Below, piece by piece: positions 25,026 through 33,533 of a stretch of DNA of 64,000 nucleotides. The notes under the pieces were generated by a model. The model did not search any database and was not told the origin of the DNA. It worked only from the letters and a program-made list of their open reading frames with translations. The stretch lies in the NCBI GenBank assembly GCA_031551755.1, contig JAVBNE010000013.1:124001-188000 (forward strand). The letters are read 5' to 3'. Made by a program: the position numbers and the translations under genes. Source of the DNA: JAVBMU01 sp031551755 (GTDB taxonomy: Bacteria; Actinomycetota; Actinomycetes; Actinomycetales; Cellulomonadaceae). Numbering within the stretch: the first letter of the stretch is position 1; every line of letters starts with the position of its first letter.

Positions 25026-26096
25026 CTAGAGGTCACCCGGGTCGAGTAGGAATCCGTATTCGTCCGCGATCTCCCCGCCGGCCGCGCGTTGCAGCGCGAG
25101 GGTGATCATCACGATGAGCGTCGCGGCCCGCCCGCGGGCGACCTTGTGCCCGAGTGACGGGCGTTCACGCTGCCAGTCCTCCAGATCCGGCGGCTCCCAG
25201 TGGACCCGGTAGGTGACTGCCCCACCCTCGGTCCAGGGCAGCTCACGCAAGAGCAGCGGCACCTTCTCCTCGCCGCCGATCTCGACCGACAGCAGGCCGT
25301 CGACCCCGAGGTCGACCAGGATGCCGTAACCCTCCAGTACCCGCCCGGCGCTCAGGGCCGCGATGTCGAACTCCTCGGCCGCCGCATGGATCACCTTGCG
25401 GAGCTCCGGGTCGAGCTGCTCCCCCCGGAAGAGTGGGAACTCGTCGATTCCAGCGGGCGGACCCTCCCACGGTTTGCCTTCCGTGGCCAGCTTCGCGTGC
25501 GGGTGAACCCCTGTGACCAGCGCGAGCGCCGCGTTGGGCTCGAGCCACACATCGGAGTACACGTAGAGATCGACGGCCGCCGCCGGATCGGGCGTCAAGG
25601 TGACGGGCACGGTATCGATGGCGGTCAGGTCCATTCGCACCGAGCCACCCAATCGGCGGCAGGCCGCGATCAGCCACGCGACGACGCGCTCCTCCTCGCG
25701 CATCGGCAACCCTTGCGGGAAGGCACGGTTGATGCCGTCGTGGTCACCGCTGCCGGGGAACGGGACATCGCCGCGTTCGCGCGGGCACACAACGTCGAAG
25801 ACCATGGCCGTGCCGCCGGGGAAACCGTGCCCGGGTGCGTAGGGACCGGTCAAGGTGGTGTGCCGGGACAGCCGCAGGACTCCTGGCGCCCCCGGGGCAG
25901 CCACCTCCGGAGGCGGAAGTGCGGGATTCGCCGCGGTCGGAGCGACGAGCCAGCGGGCACCGCCGAACCTGGACATGGCCAGTGTTTCGACCTCGTCGAC
26001 CTCGACGTCGGCGGGCAGACAGAGCAGGTGACGGGCCTGGCGGTGGTCGGCATTTCCCGGACCTTTTGGGTCGGGGAGGGCGATCCAGGCGAGCAT
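25026..26096 (-). CDS. Conserved protein of unknown function
   Basis: A 356-residue soluble protein that I do not recognise. It starts MLAWIALPDPKGPGNADHRQ, has the stretch RHTTLTGPYAPGHGFPGGTA, an acidic middle and no membrane segment or signal peptide. No catalytic motif stands out. The ATG at 26096 has an AAAGGA ribosome site 6 bases upstream, which excludes a longer reading from 26171. It lies 71 bases after dcd on the same strand and may be co-transcribed with it. Confidence 0.65.
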   Translation of the reverse strand: MLAWIALPDPKGPGNADHRQARHLLCLPADVEVDEVETLAMSRFGGARWLVAPTAANPALPPPEVAAPGAPGVLRLSRHTTLTGPYAPGHGFPGGTAMVFDVVCPRERGDVPFPGSGDHDGINRAFPQGLPMREEERVVAWLIAACRRLGGSVRMDLTAIDTVPVTLTPDPAAAVDLYVYSDVWLEPNAALALVTGVHPHAKLATEGKPWEGPPAGIDEFPLFRGEQLDPELRKVIHAAAEEFDIAALSAGRVLEGYGILVDLGVDGLLSVEIGGEEKVPLLLRELPWTEGGAVTYRVHWEPPDLEDWQRERPSLGHKVARGRAATLIVMITLALQRAAGGEIADEYGFLLDPGDL

Positions 26097-26167
26097 GAGC
26101 GATCCTTTGTGTGGGGACGTGGGCTCGGAGGGGGCCGCGGCGCGGGGGCGCACCTTCCAGCGGCTGC

Positions 26168-26743
26168 TCACACCGGTGTCCGGTGGAAGTTCTGGAACGA
26201 ACGCGAGGCCGTCGGCCCGCGCTGACCCTGATAGCGCGAACCGTAGATGCTTGACCCGTAGGGGTGTTCAGCCGCCGACGACAGCCGGAAGAAGCACATC
26301 TGCCCAATCTTCATTCCCGGCCACAAGAGGATGGGCAGCGTCGCGACATTACTCAGTTCCAGGGTCACATGGCCGGCGAAACCGGGGTCGATGAATCCGG
26401 CCGTCGAGTGGGTCAGCAGACCGAGCCGACCCAGGCTCGACTTGCCCTCCAACCGGGCCGCGATGTCGTCGGGCAAGGTGACCGACTCGAAGGTCGACCC
26501 GAGCACGAACTCCCCCGGGTGCAACACGAACGGTTCGTCGCCATCGACGTCGACGAGTCGCGTGAGTTCGGGCTGGTCGGCCGAGGGGTCGATCACGGGG
26601 TACTTGTGGTTGTCGAAGAGCCGGAAAAACCGATCCAATCGCACGTCGACGCTCGACGGTTGCAGCATCGCGGGCTCATAGGGGTCGAGTCGGACCCGGC
26701 CCGCGTCCAGTTCGGCACGGATATCGCGGTCGGAGAGCAGCAC
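26168..26743 (-). CDS. dcd: dCTP deaminase
   Basis: A 191-residue enzyme of the dUTPase/Dcd trimer family that deaminates dCTP on the route to dTTP. It has the characteristic start MLLSDRDI, QPSSVDVRLDRFFRLF, GKSSLGRLGLLTHSTAGFID with the catalytic Glu in GHVTLELSN, and the C-terminal SSIYGSRYQGQRGPTASR arm. Actinobacterial members can be bifunctional, hydrolysing the dUTP as well; sequence alone does not settle this. Confidence 0.93.
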   Translation of the reverse strand: MLLSDRDIRAELDAGRVRLDPYEPAMLQPSSVDVRLDRFFRLFDNHKYPVIDPSADQPELTRLVDVDGDEPFVLHPGEFVLGSTFESVTLPDDIAARLEGKSSLGRLGLLTHSTAGFIDPGFAGHVTLELSNVATLPILLWPGMKIGQMCFFRLSSAAEHPYGSSIYGSRYQGQRGPTASRSFQNFHRTPV

Positions 26744-26871
26744 GTGCCCACGTTAGTCGGTCGGCACCGACGAGCGAGTGTTTCGCGCCCGGCAGGCCGA
26801 TGTCGATCGGCCTGCCGGTACCGATCGAGGGCCGGTGCCCCAGCGCCGGGACGGCTCGGAGGCGCGCGGGA

Positions 26872-27585
26872 TCAGGACGCGAGCGGGCGGCCGGTCGAGT
26901 CGACCGAGTACCTGCCCGTCTTGTCCGTCAGATACAAGATCCCTTCGATCAACCCCCAGATGCCCACCGCCGCGGGCGCCAATCCGAAAGTCGGGAGCGC
27001 GCCGAGCACCGAGATCAGCAGCATCGCCACGCCCACACCCGTGTCGCCGACGTAGAAGCGGTGGATGCCCAACCCGCCGAGGAAAATGCCGAAGAGTCCG
27101 GCCGCGAGCCGCGACTTGGCTGCGGGGTCGTAGACCGGCATGGGCTGACCGTAGGGCGCGGCATAAGGCTGCTGGGTGTACGGCTGTTGGGCGTAGGGCT
27201 GTTGGGCGTAGGGCTGCTGCGTATAGGACTGTTGAGCAGGCGGAGCGTCGGCGTATGGGCGGTCGGCAGCGGCCGAGGTGGGGGCCGCCCCGGCGGCGCC
27301 TGCTTGGGCGACGGTCGGCTGGGAGTAGGCAGGGGCACCCGGACCGTACGGGCTGACCGCATGACCGCCGCTCGGCTGGTCCGGGGTCGGTGCTGCCGCC
27401 GACGGCTGAGGCAGCACCGACTGCGGGGACGCCGCGGGCTGTGGTGGTGTCGGGGCAGGTACCGACGGCCGGGCGGGCGTCGGCACAATGGAGGGCAGCA
27501 CACCGCCGTCAGGCATCGGCGCGGGTGATGACGGCGGTGCGTCCGCTCCGGAATCGGCTCCGGGTCGCGGTGACTGCTCAGGCAC
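26872..27585 (-). CDS. TM2-domain membrane protein with Pro/Gln-rich N-terminus
   Basis: A 237-residue protein. The first 155 residues are disordered, rich in Pro, Ala and Gln, with tandem QQPYA/QQPYT repeats just before the membrane part. Residues about 160-225 are a TM2 domain: two helices around AGLFGIFLGGLGIHRFYVGD with a short turn. The C-terminal YLTDKTGRYSVDSTGRPL is polar. GTG start. Role unknown; TM2 proteins are often envelope-associated. Confidence 0.8.
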   Translation of the reverse strand: MPEQSPRPGADSGADAPPSSPAPMPDGGVLPSIVPTPARPSVPAPTPPQPAASPQSVLPQPSAAAPTPDQPSGGHAVSPYGPGAPAYSQPTVAQAGAAGAAPTSAAADRPYADAPPAQQSYTQQPYAQQPYAQQPYTQQPYAAPYGQPMPVYDPAAKSRLAAGLFGIFLGGLGIHRFYVGDTGVGVAMLLISVLGALPTFGLAPAAVGIWGLIEGILYLTDKTGRYSVDSTGRPLAS

Positions 27586-27743
27586 GGTGGGCTCCCAACG
27601 TCGTGGACGAACCCAGCCTAGTCACCGCGCGCTGAAACCCGTCAACGTGCTGTTGGTGGGTATCAGCTATGATCGTTGCGCGCCCCAACAGTGGCTCTGG
27701 CCATGTCGGTGTTGGGCGCTTGGTGTACCGGCAGGTGCACTGC

Positions 27744-27817
27744 GCGGGTGTAGTTCAATGGTAGAACTTCAGCTTCCCAAGCTGATAGCGCGGGTTCGAT
27801 TCCCGTCACCCGCTCCA
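27744..27817 (+). tRNA. tRNA-Gly (anticodon CCC)
   Basis: A complete cloverleaf with encoded CCA. Acceptor arms GCGGGTG/CACCCGC, D arm GTTC/GAAC, anticodon arm TCAGC/GCTGA with loop TTCCCAA (anticodon CCC at 27776-27778), T arm with loop TTCGATT. Discriminator base is T. It reads GGG codons. Confidence 0.96.
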
Positions 27818-27821
27818 CGCT

Positions 27822-27860
27822 GAAACCCCAGGCCATCCAGACGGATGGTCCTGGGGTTTC
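27822..27860 (+). terminator. Hairpin terminator after tRNA-Gly
   Basis: A near-perfect 17-bp stem, GAAACCCCAGG-CCATCC against GGATGG-T-CCTGGGGTTTC with a 4-base loop and one bulge, begins 4 bases after the CCA end. It probably ends the tRNA transcript. Confidence 0.8.
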
Positions 27861-27913
27861 GTCGTTGGCGGCGAAGGGTCATACCTGGATGTGGGTCGCA
27901 TCGAACCGGAAAA

Positions 27914-28153
27914 CTACGGCACCAACGCCGCCACTCGTTCCCAGTCCGCATCCGTCAGTTCTTCGACAACCAACTCCTGCACGACGACCGAGTCAAGGAA
28001 CGCGTTCTCTGCCTCCGGCCCGATCCGCGTCTGAAGCAGATAGCAAACCTCCGCCACGATCAGACTCGGCACCACCAGTTCGCCCCCGAACGAGTCGAAC
28101 AAGTCGACCGCCGCCGCGTGGTGACTATCTCGCGTGATGAAGAGGGCATGCAT
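27914..28153 (-). pseudogene. PIN-domain (VapC-like) toxin remnant
   Basis: A 79-residue reading with PIN-like features: ITRDSHHAAAVDLFDSFGGE, then LVVPSLIVAEVCYLLQTRIG, and DWERVAALVP. The N-terminal strand with the first catalytic Asp is missing or altered. The reading stops just before the last acidic motif; a one-base shift after the stop gives FRFDATHIQV, like the lost conserved Asp region. No antitoxin gene is next to it. Most likely a decayed toxin gene near the tRNA. Confidence 0.55.
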
Positions 28154-28187
28154 TGCGGGCCGGGTGAAGGTGGAGCCTGTGGGCCCA

Positions 28188-28733
28188 TTACTCCGACGCC
28201 CTCCGGCATGCGGTCGCCCAGCCCCGGAGGCTGTCGGCGTACCGACTGAGTAAGAGGTAGACCGCCCAGGCGCCGAGAGTGTTCAGGAGCACATCGTCGA
28301 TGTCCACGCTGCGCCCGGTCGCCAATAGCCATTGCAGCGTCTCAATCGCAACGCAGACGCAGGTGACTAGGCCCAGAGCCATCCACGGGCGGTACCGACT
28401 CACCAGCAGGAAGAACGCGGCAGTGATCGGCGTGAGCATGAGCACGTTCCCTCCGATAATGCGCACCGTTCCTCCAAGGCCCAACGGCGACGTGAGGGTC
28501 GCCCAAGTGCTGCTGCCCGGAATGAAGCTGTACCGCACAGTGGGAAGCCCAGGCAGCGCCGTTCCCACAAGCGTGAGTTGCGAGAGAACGACAAGATAGA
28601 CGGCGAGCGCGACCGCCACGGAGAGCGTTCGCAATCGCCACCTGGCGACCTTTCGGATATGTAGGTGAGTCACAGGACCTAGGAAACCTTGACACTCCCC
28701 TTGCGGAAGATATCGTTCCACTCTGTCAGACAC
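28188..28733 (-). CDS. VanZ-like membrane protein
   Basis: A 181-residue membrane protein with about four or five helices. The VanZ core is visible: GGNVLMLTPITAAFFLLVS, a Glu-containing CVAIETLQWLLATGRSVDID and DVLLNTLGAWAVYLLLS. VanZ proteins affect teicoplanin sensitivity in some bacteria, but most homologues have no known role. The GTG start at 28733 is tentative; GTG at 28673 would drop 20 polar residues. Neither has a clear ribosome site. Confidence 0.65.
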   Translation of the reverse strand: MSDRVERYLPQGECQGFLGPVTHLHIRKVARWRLRTLSVAVALAVYLVVLSQLTLVGTALPGLPTVRYSFIPGSSTWATLTSPLGLGGTVRIIGGNVLMLTPITAAFFLLVSRYRPWMALGLVTCVCVAIETLQWLLATGRSVDIDDVLLNTLGAWAVYLLLSRYADSLRGWATACRRASE

Positions 28734-28760
28734 AGAACTTTTCTAAGTGGCCATGTCCAC

Positions 28761-29801
28761 CTACCGCCGCTTGCGCGGCTTGAGTCGCACGTCGGGCAGC
28801 GTAGGCGCGGGGAGTGGCCCGCCGTCGTACCCATCCACTTGACCGAAGCACCCCGCTCGGGCCTCGGCGGCCCAGGCGGTACCCCCGTGGTTCGGCCCCC
28901 GGGAGCCGGTGAACACCAGCTGCTCGGACCAGGCCGCTCGCGCCTGTGCCACCTCGTCATGGGAGCGCCCCACGAAGTTCCACCACATCACCAGGTCCTC
29001 CCCTAAGGGCTCACCACCGAGCCATACCGCCCGCACCGGTTCGGCTCCCGCCTCGATGACAGCCCGGTCACGTCCGGGCGCCACGTACCCCAGGCTTCCC
29101 GGCTCGACCCGGACTCCGTCGAGGCCCGCCACACCGCTGTCCACGAGCAGACCGTGTTCGAAATCCGGGTTCACCGGCAACTCGAGTCGAGCACCGGCCG
29201 ACAGATCGAGCTGGGCGCCGACGAGCGGCGAGTAGGTCGTCGCCGGCGACGTCAGTTCCCGACCGGCTACGACGGCCGACCCCAGGAAAACCCGCACACA
29301 CGCACCCTCGACGACGGCCATGGGCAGGTTCTCGTGATGTTCGAAGGCCGGCGGGCCACCGGCGCGGTCAGCGGGCAACGCCACCCAGAGCTGCGCCCCG
29401 TGGAGCGTCGGCGAGTGCAGCACGGGCGACTCCTCCGAATGCGAGATTCCCTGCCCCGCCGTCATCAGATTCAGCTGCCCAGGCCGCACGAGGAGTCGCG
29501 ACCCCAGGCTGTCGCGGTGCAGAACCTCCCCGGCGAAGAGCCAGGTGACGGTCTGGAGCCCACAGTGCGGATGCGGCGGCACCTGCATACCGGCCGAAGA
29601 GCTGACGTCGTCCGGACCGAAATGGTCCGCGAAACACCACGCCCCGATCAGCGAGCGGGCGCGTTGCGGCAGGGTACGCCGCACCGCCATCGCCCGCGGT
29701 CCACCCAGCGGGACGTCGCGTGGCGCCAGGATCTCGACTGCGGCCCTCGGCGCCTGCCCCACGCAGAACTCTTCGATGGGACGGCTGTCGAGGTTGCTCA
29801 T
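28761..29801 (-). CDS. Pirin family protein
   Basis: A 346-residue bicupin. The metal-binding N-terminal cupin is clear: HFGPDD, then VPPHPHCGLQTVTWLFAGEV and GQGISHSEES. Pirin_C follows with EDLVMWWNFVGRSHDEVAQA. Bacterial pirins include quercetinase-like dioxygenases and regulators; its activity is unknown. It is preceded by a gap without genes. Confidence 0.88.
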   Translation of the reverse strand: MSNLDSRPIEEFCVGQAPRAAVEILAPRDVPLGGPRAMAVRRTLPQRARSLIGAWCFADHFGPDDVSSSAGMQVPPHPHCGLQTVTWLFAGEVLHRDSLGSRLLVRPGQLNLMTAGQGISHSEESPVLHSPTLHGAQLWVALPADRAGGPPAFEHHENLPMAVVEGACVRVFLGSAVVAGRELTSPATTYSPLVGAQLDLSAGARLELPVNPDFEHGLLVDSGVAGLDGVRVEPGSLGYVAPGRDRAVIEAGAEPVRAVWLGGEPLGEDLVMWWNFVGRSHDEVAQARAAWSEQLVFTGSRGPNHGGTAWAAEARAGCFGQVDGYDGGPLPAPTLPDVRLKPRKRR

Positions 29802-30517
29802 GCAGTGACGCTAGCCCGCCCCGACCTGAACGGCCTGCCGGATCGCGCGCACTTGGCCACCGCCCGCCGCAGTTCTCTGGAGCTCCCGACGACGTGGCAG
29901 TCCGCCGAGCGTCACACGGCCCCGCGCACCCCTTCGTCCGCGTGACGCGGGGTCCCCCGCATGCGCAGAGGGACCCCGCATCTGCCGCGCACCCAGGCCG
30001 GCCAATGACCAGCGCGGCGCCGTTGCGACGTCACGGTCCGGCTCCACCACACGCAACTTGGCGCGGACGCAGGCGAAGTCGATCGCGGTCGGTCTTCCGG
30101 TTCCGGTCGGAACCTGCGTCGTCGCCCACAGCCCGCACCTTCTCGGGACGCCCGCCGTTCTCCGGTCGACCGTGCCCTCGCGGTCACATCGCGACCCCCG
30201 CGCCGCAGGCCGGTCAACCGCTGCGTCACGAGTCTCGGTGTGCCCATCCGGGCCGTTAGCCATGTTCTAGACCTGCCCCGACGGCCCCGCAACGGCTCCC
30301 GCTGTTCTGGTTGGGGACCTTGTTCAACCACAGGCTCGTCCACAGGCGCAGAGGCACCATCCCGTCACCACCCACAACCCTGTGGATGAAATCTGTGGAT
30401 GACCGGTTGGCATCGAGTTGGCCCTTCCACTGTTCCGCGCGGCGTTTCGGACTCTTTACGAGCGCCGACATGCGAGTGTCGATTCGCATTCTGACAAGAC
30501 GTCCTTATGATGTCACT
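29802..30517. other. 716-base gap without a recognised gene
   Basis: Open frames on both strands cross this stretch, but none has a convincing start, codon bias or similarity I can recognise. A GC-rich section (29930-30250) is followed by a less GC-rich section before the TetR gene, with the short direct repeat TCTGTGGATGA/CTGTGGATGA around 30380-30400. It must hold the promoters of pirin and of the TetR gene. Confidence 0.4.
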
Positions 30518-31126
30518 ATGCCCAAGATCATCGGTGGGTCACTCCACGAGCACCGCATGCAAACTCGGAACAAGCTCTTCAAAGCGCTCTCGAGTCTGAT
30601 GATGGAGCGAGGGTTCGATTCGATCTCGCTCTCCGACATCGCAGCTGCCGCCGATGTCGGGCGCACCGCCGTCTACAACCACTTCCCGGACAAGGAAGCT
30701 CTGCTGCTGGGCTTCATCACACATGAGACGGAGGAGTACGTCCTCACCCTCGAGCGGTCGCTCGAGAACATCGACGATCCGGTGGAGCAACTGCGCACCT
30801 ATATCCGTCAGCAGGTGCAACTCAGGCAGGTCTTCCACCTAGCGCCCGGACCGGATCTGCGCACGGTCGTTTCCCGTCGCACCCGAGGGCGGCTGCGTGA
30901 ACACGCCGAAATCGTGGAGGCCGTGCTGCGCCGGATCCTGCGCGCGGGTATCGGTGTCGGCTTGTTCCCTGAGCAGGACATCGACACCACGGTCAAGCTC
31001 GTGAACGCCTGCCTGTCCGGCCGCCACTTCCCGGAGAACCCCGAGGAGCGCGAAGAAGCGGTCAACGCCACGGAGGCATTCGTCCTGCGTGCCGTGGGCG
31101 CTCAACCACCCGCGAACGTGCGCTAG
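30518..31126 (+). CDS. TetR/AcrR family regulator
   Basis: A 202-residue repressor-type protein. The N-terminal helix-turn-helix is complete (SLSDIAAAADVGRTAVYNHF with PDKEALL after it). The ligand domain follows and lacks recognisable specificity. I chose the ATG at 30518 since it gives a standard-length protein; the frame is open further upstream. Its stop shares a CTAG tetranucleotide with the stop of the convergent EF-G-like gene. Confidence 0.8.
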   Translation: MPKIIGGSLHEHRMQTRNKLFKALSSLMMERGFDSISLSDIAAAADVGRTAVYNHFPDKEALLLGFITHETEEYVLTLERSLENIDDPVEQLRTYIRQQVQLRQVFHLAPGPDLRTVVSRRTRGRLREHAEIVEAVLRRILRAGIGVGLFPEQDIDTTVKLVNACLSGRHFPENPEEREEAVNATEAFVLRAVGAQPPANVR

Positions 31127-33186
31127 GCCTTCGAGCACACCTCGTAGCTCTCCGGCCGGGCCACGAAGCTGCCACGACCCCCCGTGAGCGACCGCAGGTC
31201 AAGAACGTAGCGGACCAGCTCAGCCTCGGGGACGAGCGCGTCGACCCGCGCCCAACGCTCATCCAGGGACGTCATCGACGTGATGTGACCGCGCCGCGTG
31301 GACAAGTCACTCATGACATCACCCTGGCCATCGATCGGCACCGTGACCTCCACCGCACTGACGGGCTCCAAAACGACAGTGCCCGCGGCGGCCAGCGCTT
31401 CCCGCAGACCCACGCCCGCAGCTGTTCGAAAGGCCATGTCGGAGGAATCCACGGAATGCGATTTACCGTCATACACCTCGACGCGAAGATCGACGACCGG
31501 GTAACCATGGACGCCACCGGCCGCCATCGCCTCAGTGATGCCGCGCTCCACGGCCGCCATGTAATGCCGCGGCACGGACCCGCCCACGGTCGCATCGACG
31601 AACTCGAAGCCGCCCCCACGGGGAAGCGGCGACACCCGGAGCTGCACCACCGCGAACTGCCCGTGGCCCCCCGACTGCTTCTTGACCTTGCCCTCGGCCT
31701 CGACCTTCTTCGTGATCGTCTCCCGGTAGGGAATCTGCACCGGCTCCGTCTCCACATGCACCCCGAAGGTACGCGCCAGTCTCTCAAGCGCGACCGCCAG
31801 GTGGGTATCCCCAAGCCCCCCGAGCACAGCCTGTGAACCAGTCAGATCGGCATGCAGCGTCGGATCCTCCGCGCACAGCCGGGTCAGGGCAGCCGAGAGC
31901 TTGTCGTCGTCGGCCTGGGTGAGCGGCTTGAGCGCCACGCGGTATGCCGGAACCCGTTCGGGCCTGGACGGCACGACCACCGGCACCGTACTGCCGGACA
32001 GGACCGTACCCGTCCGGACGCTGGTGAGTTTCGCAGCGGCCGCGATCTGCCCGGCCACCACCTCGTCGACCGGCAGGTGTTCGCGGCCCCGGAGCCGGAA
32101 GTAGCCGTGCAGTCGCTCCTCCTCGCCGGTCGTCGTGTTCGTCAACCGCAAGGACGGCGTCAGGGTGCCGGAGAGCACCTTGAACACGGACAGCTGCCCG
32201 ACGAAGGGATCGATGACGGTGCGGAAAACGTGTACCAGGGGGTCGCCGGCCGGGTCGGCGGCAACCTCCAACCGTGCGGAATCCTCCGTGACGGCACCGC
32301 CCTCCCCCGTGACCATCACCGTCGCCGGCCGGTCGACGGGGGCCGAGCCGAGCGCGCAGAGCAGATCGGCGACCCGGTCCACGCCGACCCCGGTCAGCGC
32401 CGAACAGAGCACCACGGGGAAGGCCTCGCGACGGCGAACCTCGCAGGCCAGGGTGTGCTCGAGTTCCTCGACGGCCGGTTCCTCCCCCGCGAGGTAGCGC
32501 TCCAGCTGGTCGTCGTCGTGGGTGACGATCTCCTCGACGACCTCGTCATGCAGGGTATGTTCTTCAGCGGCCAGGTCGACAGGCAGCTTCTCAGTGTGGT
32601 GGGAGCCGTCCGGGTCGTATTCGAAGGCATCCCCGCTCAGCACATCGGCCACCCCGTGCAGGTTCTCCTCCTCGCCAATGGGCAGTTCCAATGGCACGAC
32701 CTGCGGGCCGAAGACCTCCTGGAGTTCGCTGACCACGGTCCGGAAATCGGCGCGCGCCCGGTCTTCCTTCGTGACGACGATCAGACACGGCACACCGGCC
32801 GCCTCACAGGCCCGCCAGGCGTCCTCGGTGCCCGCCTGGACGCCGTCCACCGCACTGATGACCACCAGGGCGAGGTCGGCGACGGTCAGTGCCGCATCCA
32901 GCCCACCGGCGAAATCCGCATATCCAGGAGCGTCCAAGAGCGTGACGTCATAGGCACCTTCTGGCGTCTTCCAGGAGAACTGGGCGGCGGCCAGGCTCAC
33001 GGAGATCTTGCGTGCGATCTCCTCTGGTTCGTGATCACAGACGGTCGTGCCGTCCTCGATCGTGCCCGCTCGGGAGATCGCACCGGCACGATGCAGGATC
33101 GCCTCGACGAGCGTGGTCTTGCCCGCACTCGTGTGTCCGACGACGGCGACGTTCCGGATCGCCTGGGGCAAGATCGCAGCGGCCAT
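31123..33186 (-). CDS. Elongation factor G-like GTPase (FusA2 type)
   Basis: A 687-residue translational GTPase paralogue. G1 is GHTSAGKTT (17-25), G3 is DAPGYAD instead of DTPGH, and G4 is TKED instead of NKxD. Domains II-V follow, ending with the domain IV/V stretches KKQSGGHGQFAVVQLRV and TRRGHITSM. These changes match the actinobacterial EF-G-like group (such as mycobacterial FusA2), whose members do not replace true EF-G. The ATG at 33186 has an AGGGAGG site 5 bases upstream. Ribosome-related function under stress is possible but not shown. Confidence 0.87.
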   Translation of the reverse strand: MAAAILPQAIRNVAVVGHTSAGKTTLVEAILHRAGAISRAGTIEDGTTVCDHEPEEIARKISVSLAAAQFSWKTPEGAYDVTLLDAPGYADFAGGLDAALTVADLALVVISAVDGVQAGTEDAWRACEAAGVPCLIVVTKEDRARADFRTVVSELQEVFGPQVVPLELPIGEEENLHGVADVLSGDAFEYDPDGSHHTEKLPVDLAAEEHTLHDEVVEEIVTHDDDQLERYLAGEEPAVEELEHTLACEVRRREAFPVVLCSALTGVGVDRVADLLCALGSAPVDRPATVMVTGEGGAVTEDSARLEVAADPAGDPLVHVFRTVIDPFVGQLSVFKVLSGTLTPSLRLTNTTTGEEERLHGYFRLRGREHLPVDEVVAGQIAAAAKLTSVRTGTVLSGSTVPVVVPSRPERVPAYRVALKPLTQADDDKLSAALTRLCAEDPTLHADLTGSQAVLGGLGDTHLAVALERLARTFGVHVETEPVQIPYRETITKKVEAEGKVKKQSGGHGQFAVVQLRVSPLPRGGGFEFVDATVGGSVPRHYMAAVERGITEAMAAGGVHGYPVVDLRVEVYDGKSHSVDSSDMAFRTAAGVGLREALAAAGTVVLEPVSAVEVTVPIDGQGDVMSDLSTRRGHITSMTSLDERWARVDALVPEAELVRYVLDLRSLTGGRGSFVARPESYEVCSKA

Positions 33187-33239
33187 GAGGCCCTCCCTTG
33201 GGTACACCTGCGCGTGCCCCTCAGGCTAATGACTTCCGG

Positions 33240-33333
33240 CGAGACAACCTAGCCCACACGAAACATGGACCAGGTTGTCTCGTTCTCGCGCTCGGGTCTC
33301 GTCGCTCTCCGGCCCGGCATGGGAACCCATGCC
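33240..33333 (+). other. Two hairpin-forming inverted repeats before the vWA gene
   Basis: CGAGACAACCT (33240-33250) pairs perfectly with AGGTTGTCTCG (33272-33282) around a 21-base loop. GGCATGG (33316-33322) pairs with CCATGCC (33327-33333) around GAAC. Both lie in the 347-base divergent region (33187-33533) that has no gene. They could be operators or part of a small structured RNA; see findings. Confidence 0.45.
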
Positions 33334-33533
33334 CACAGCAGCCGACGCGCCCAGCCCGCTGTGGCCACCGGCCAAAGGCCTTGTTTCCGCCCGGACCTCA
33401 CGGCTAGCATGCCCCCGGGTCGACCGCGGGGCCTCGCACGCCACTTCCGAAATCGCTACACACGATTACTCCGTCTGCTGGCGTTCTCCTTTCCCCCGGT
33501 CGGCCCAATTCCTGTCCCCCGCCGAGGAGAGTC

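Noticed and set aside
27668..27673. TATGAT as the -10 box of tRNA-Gly
   Set aside because: A good -10 match in GC-rich DNA, but no -35 at a fitting distance could be found.
27744..27817. tRNA-Gly as an attachment site of an integrated element
   Set aside because: No repeat of the tRNA 3' end and no integrase were found in the window.
29811..30343. Overlapping frames on both strands between pirin and the TetR gene
   Set aside because: Arg/Gly/Pro-rich products without motif, no ribosome site, frames mutually overlapping; treated as gap.
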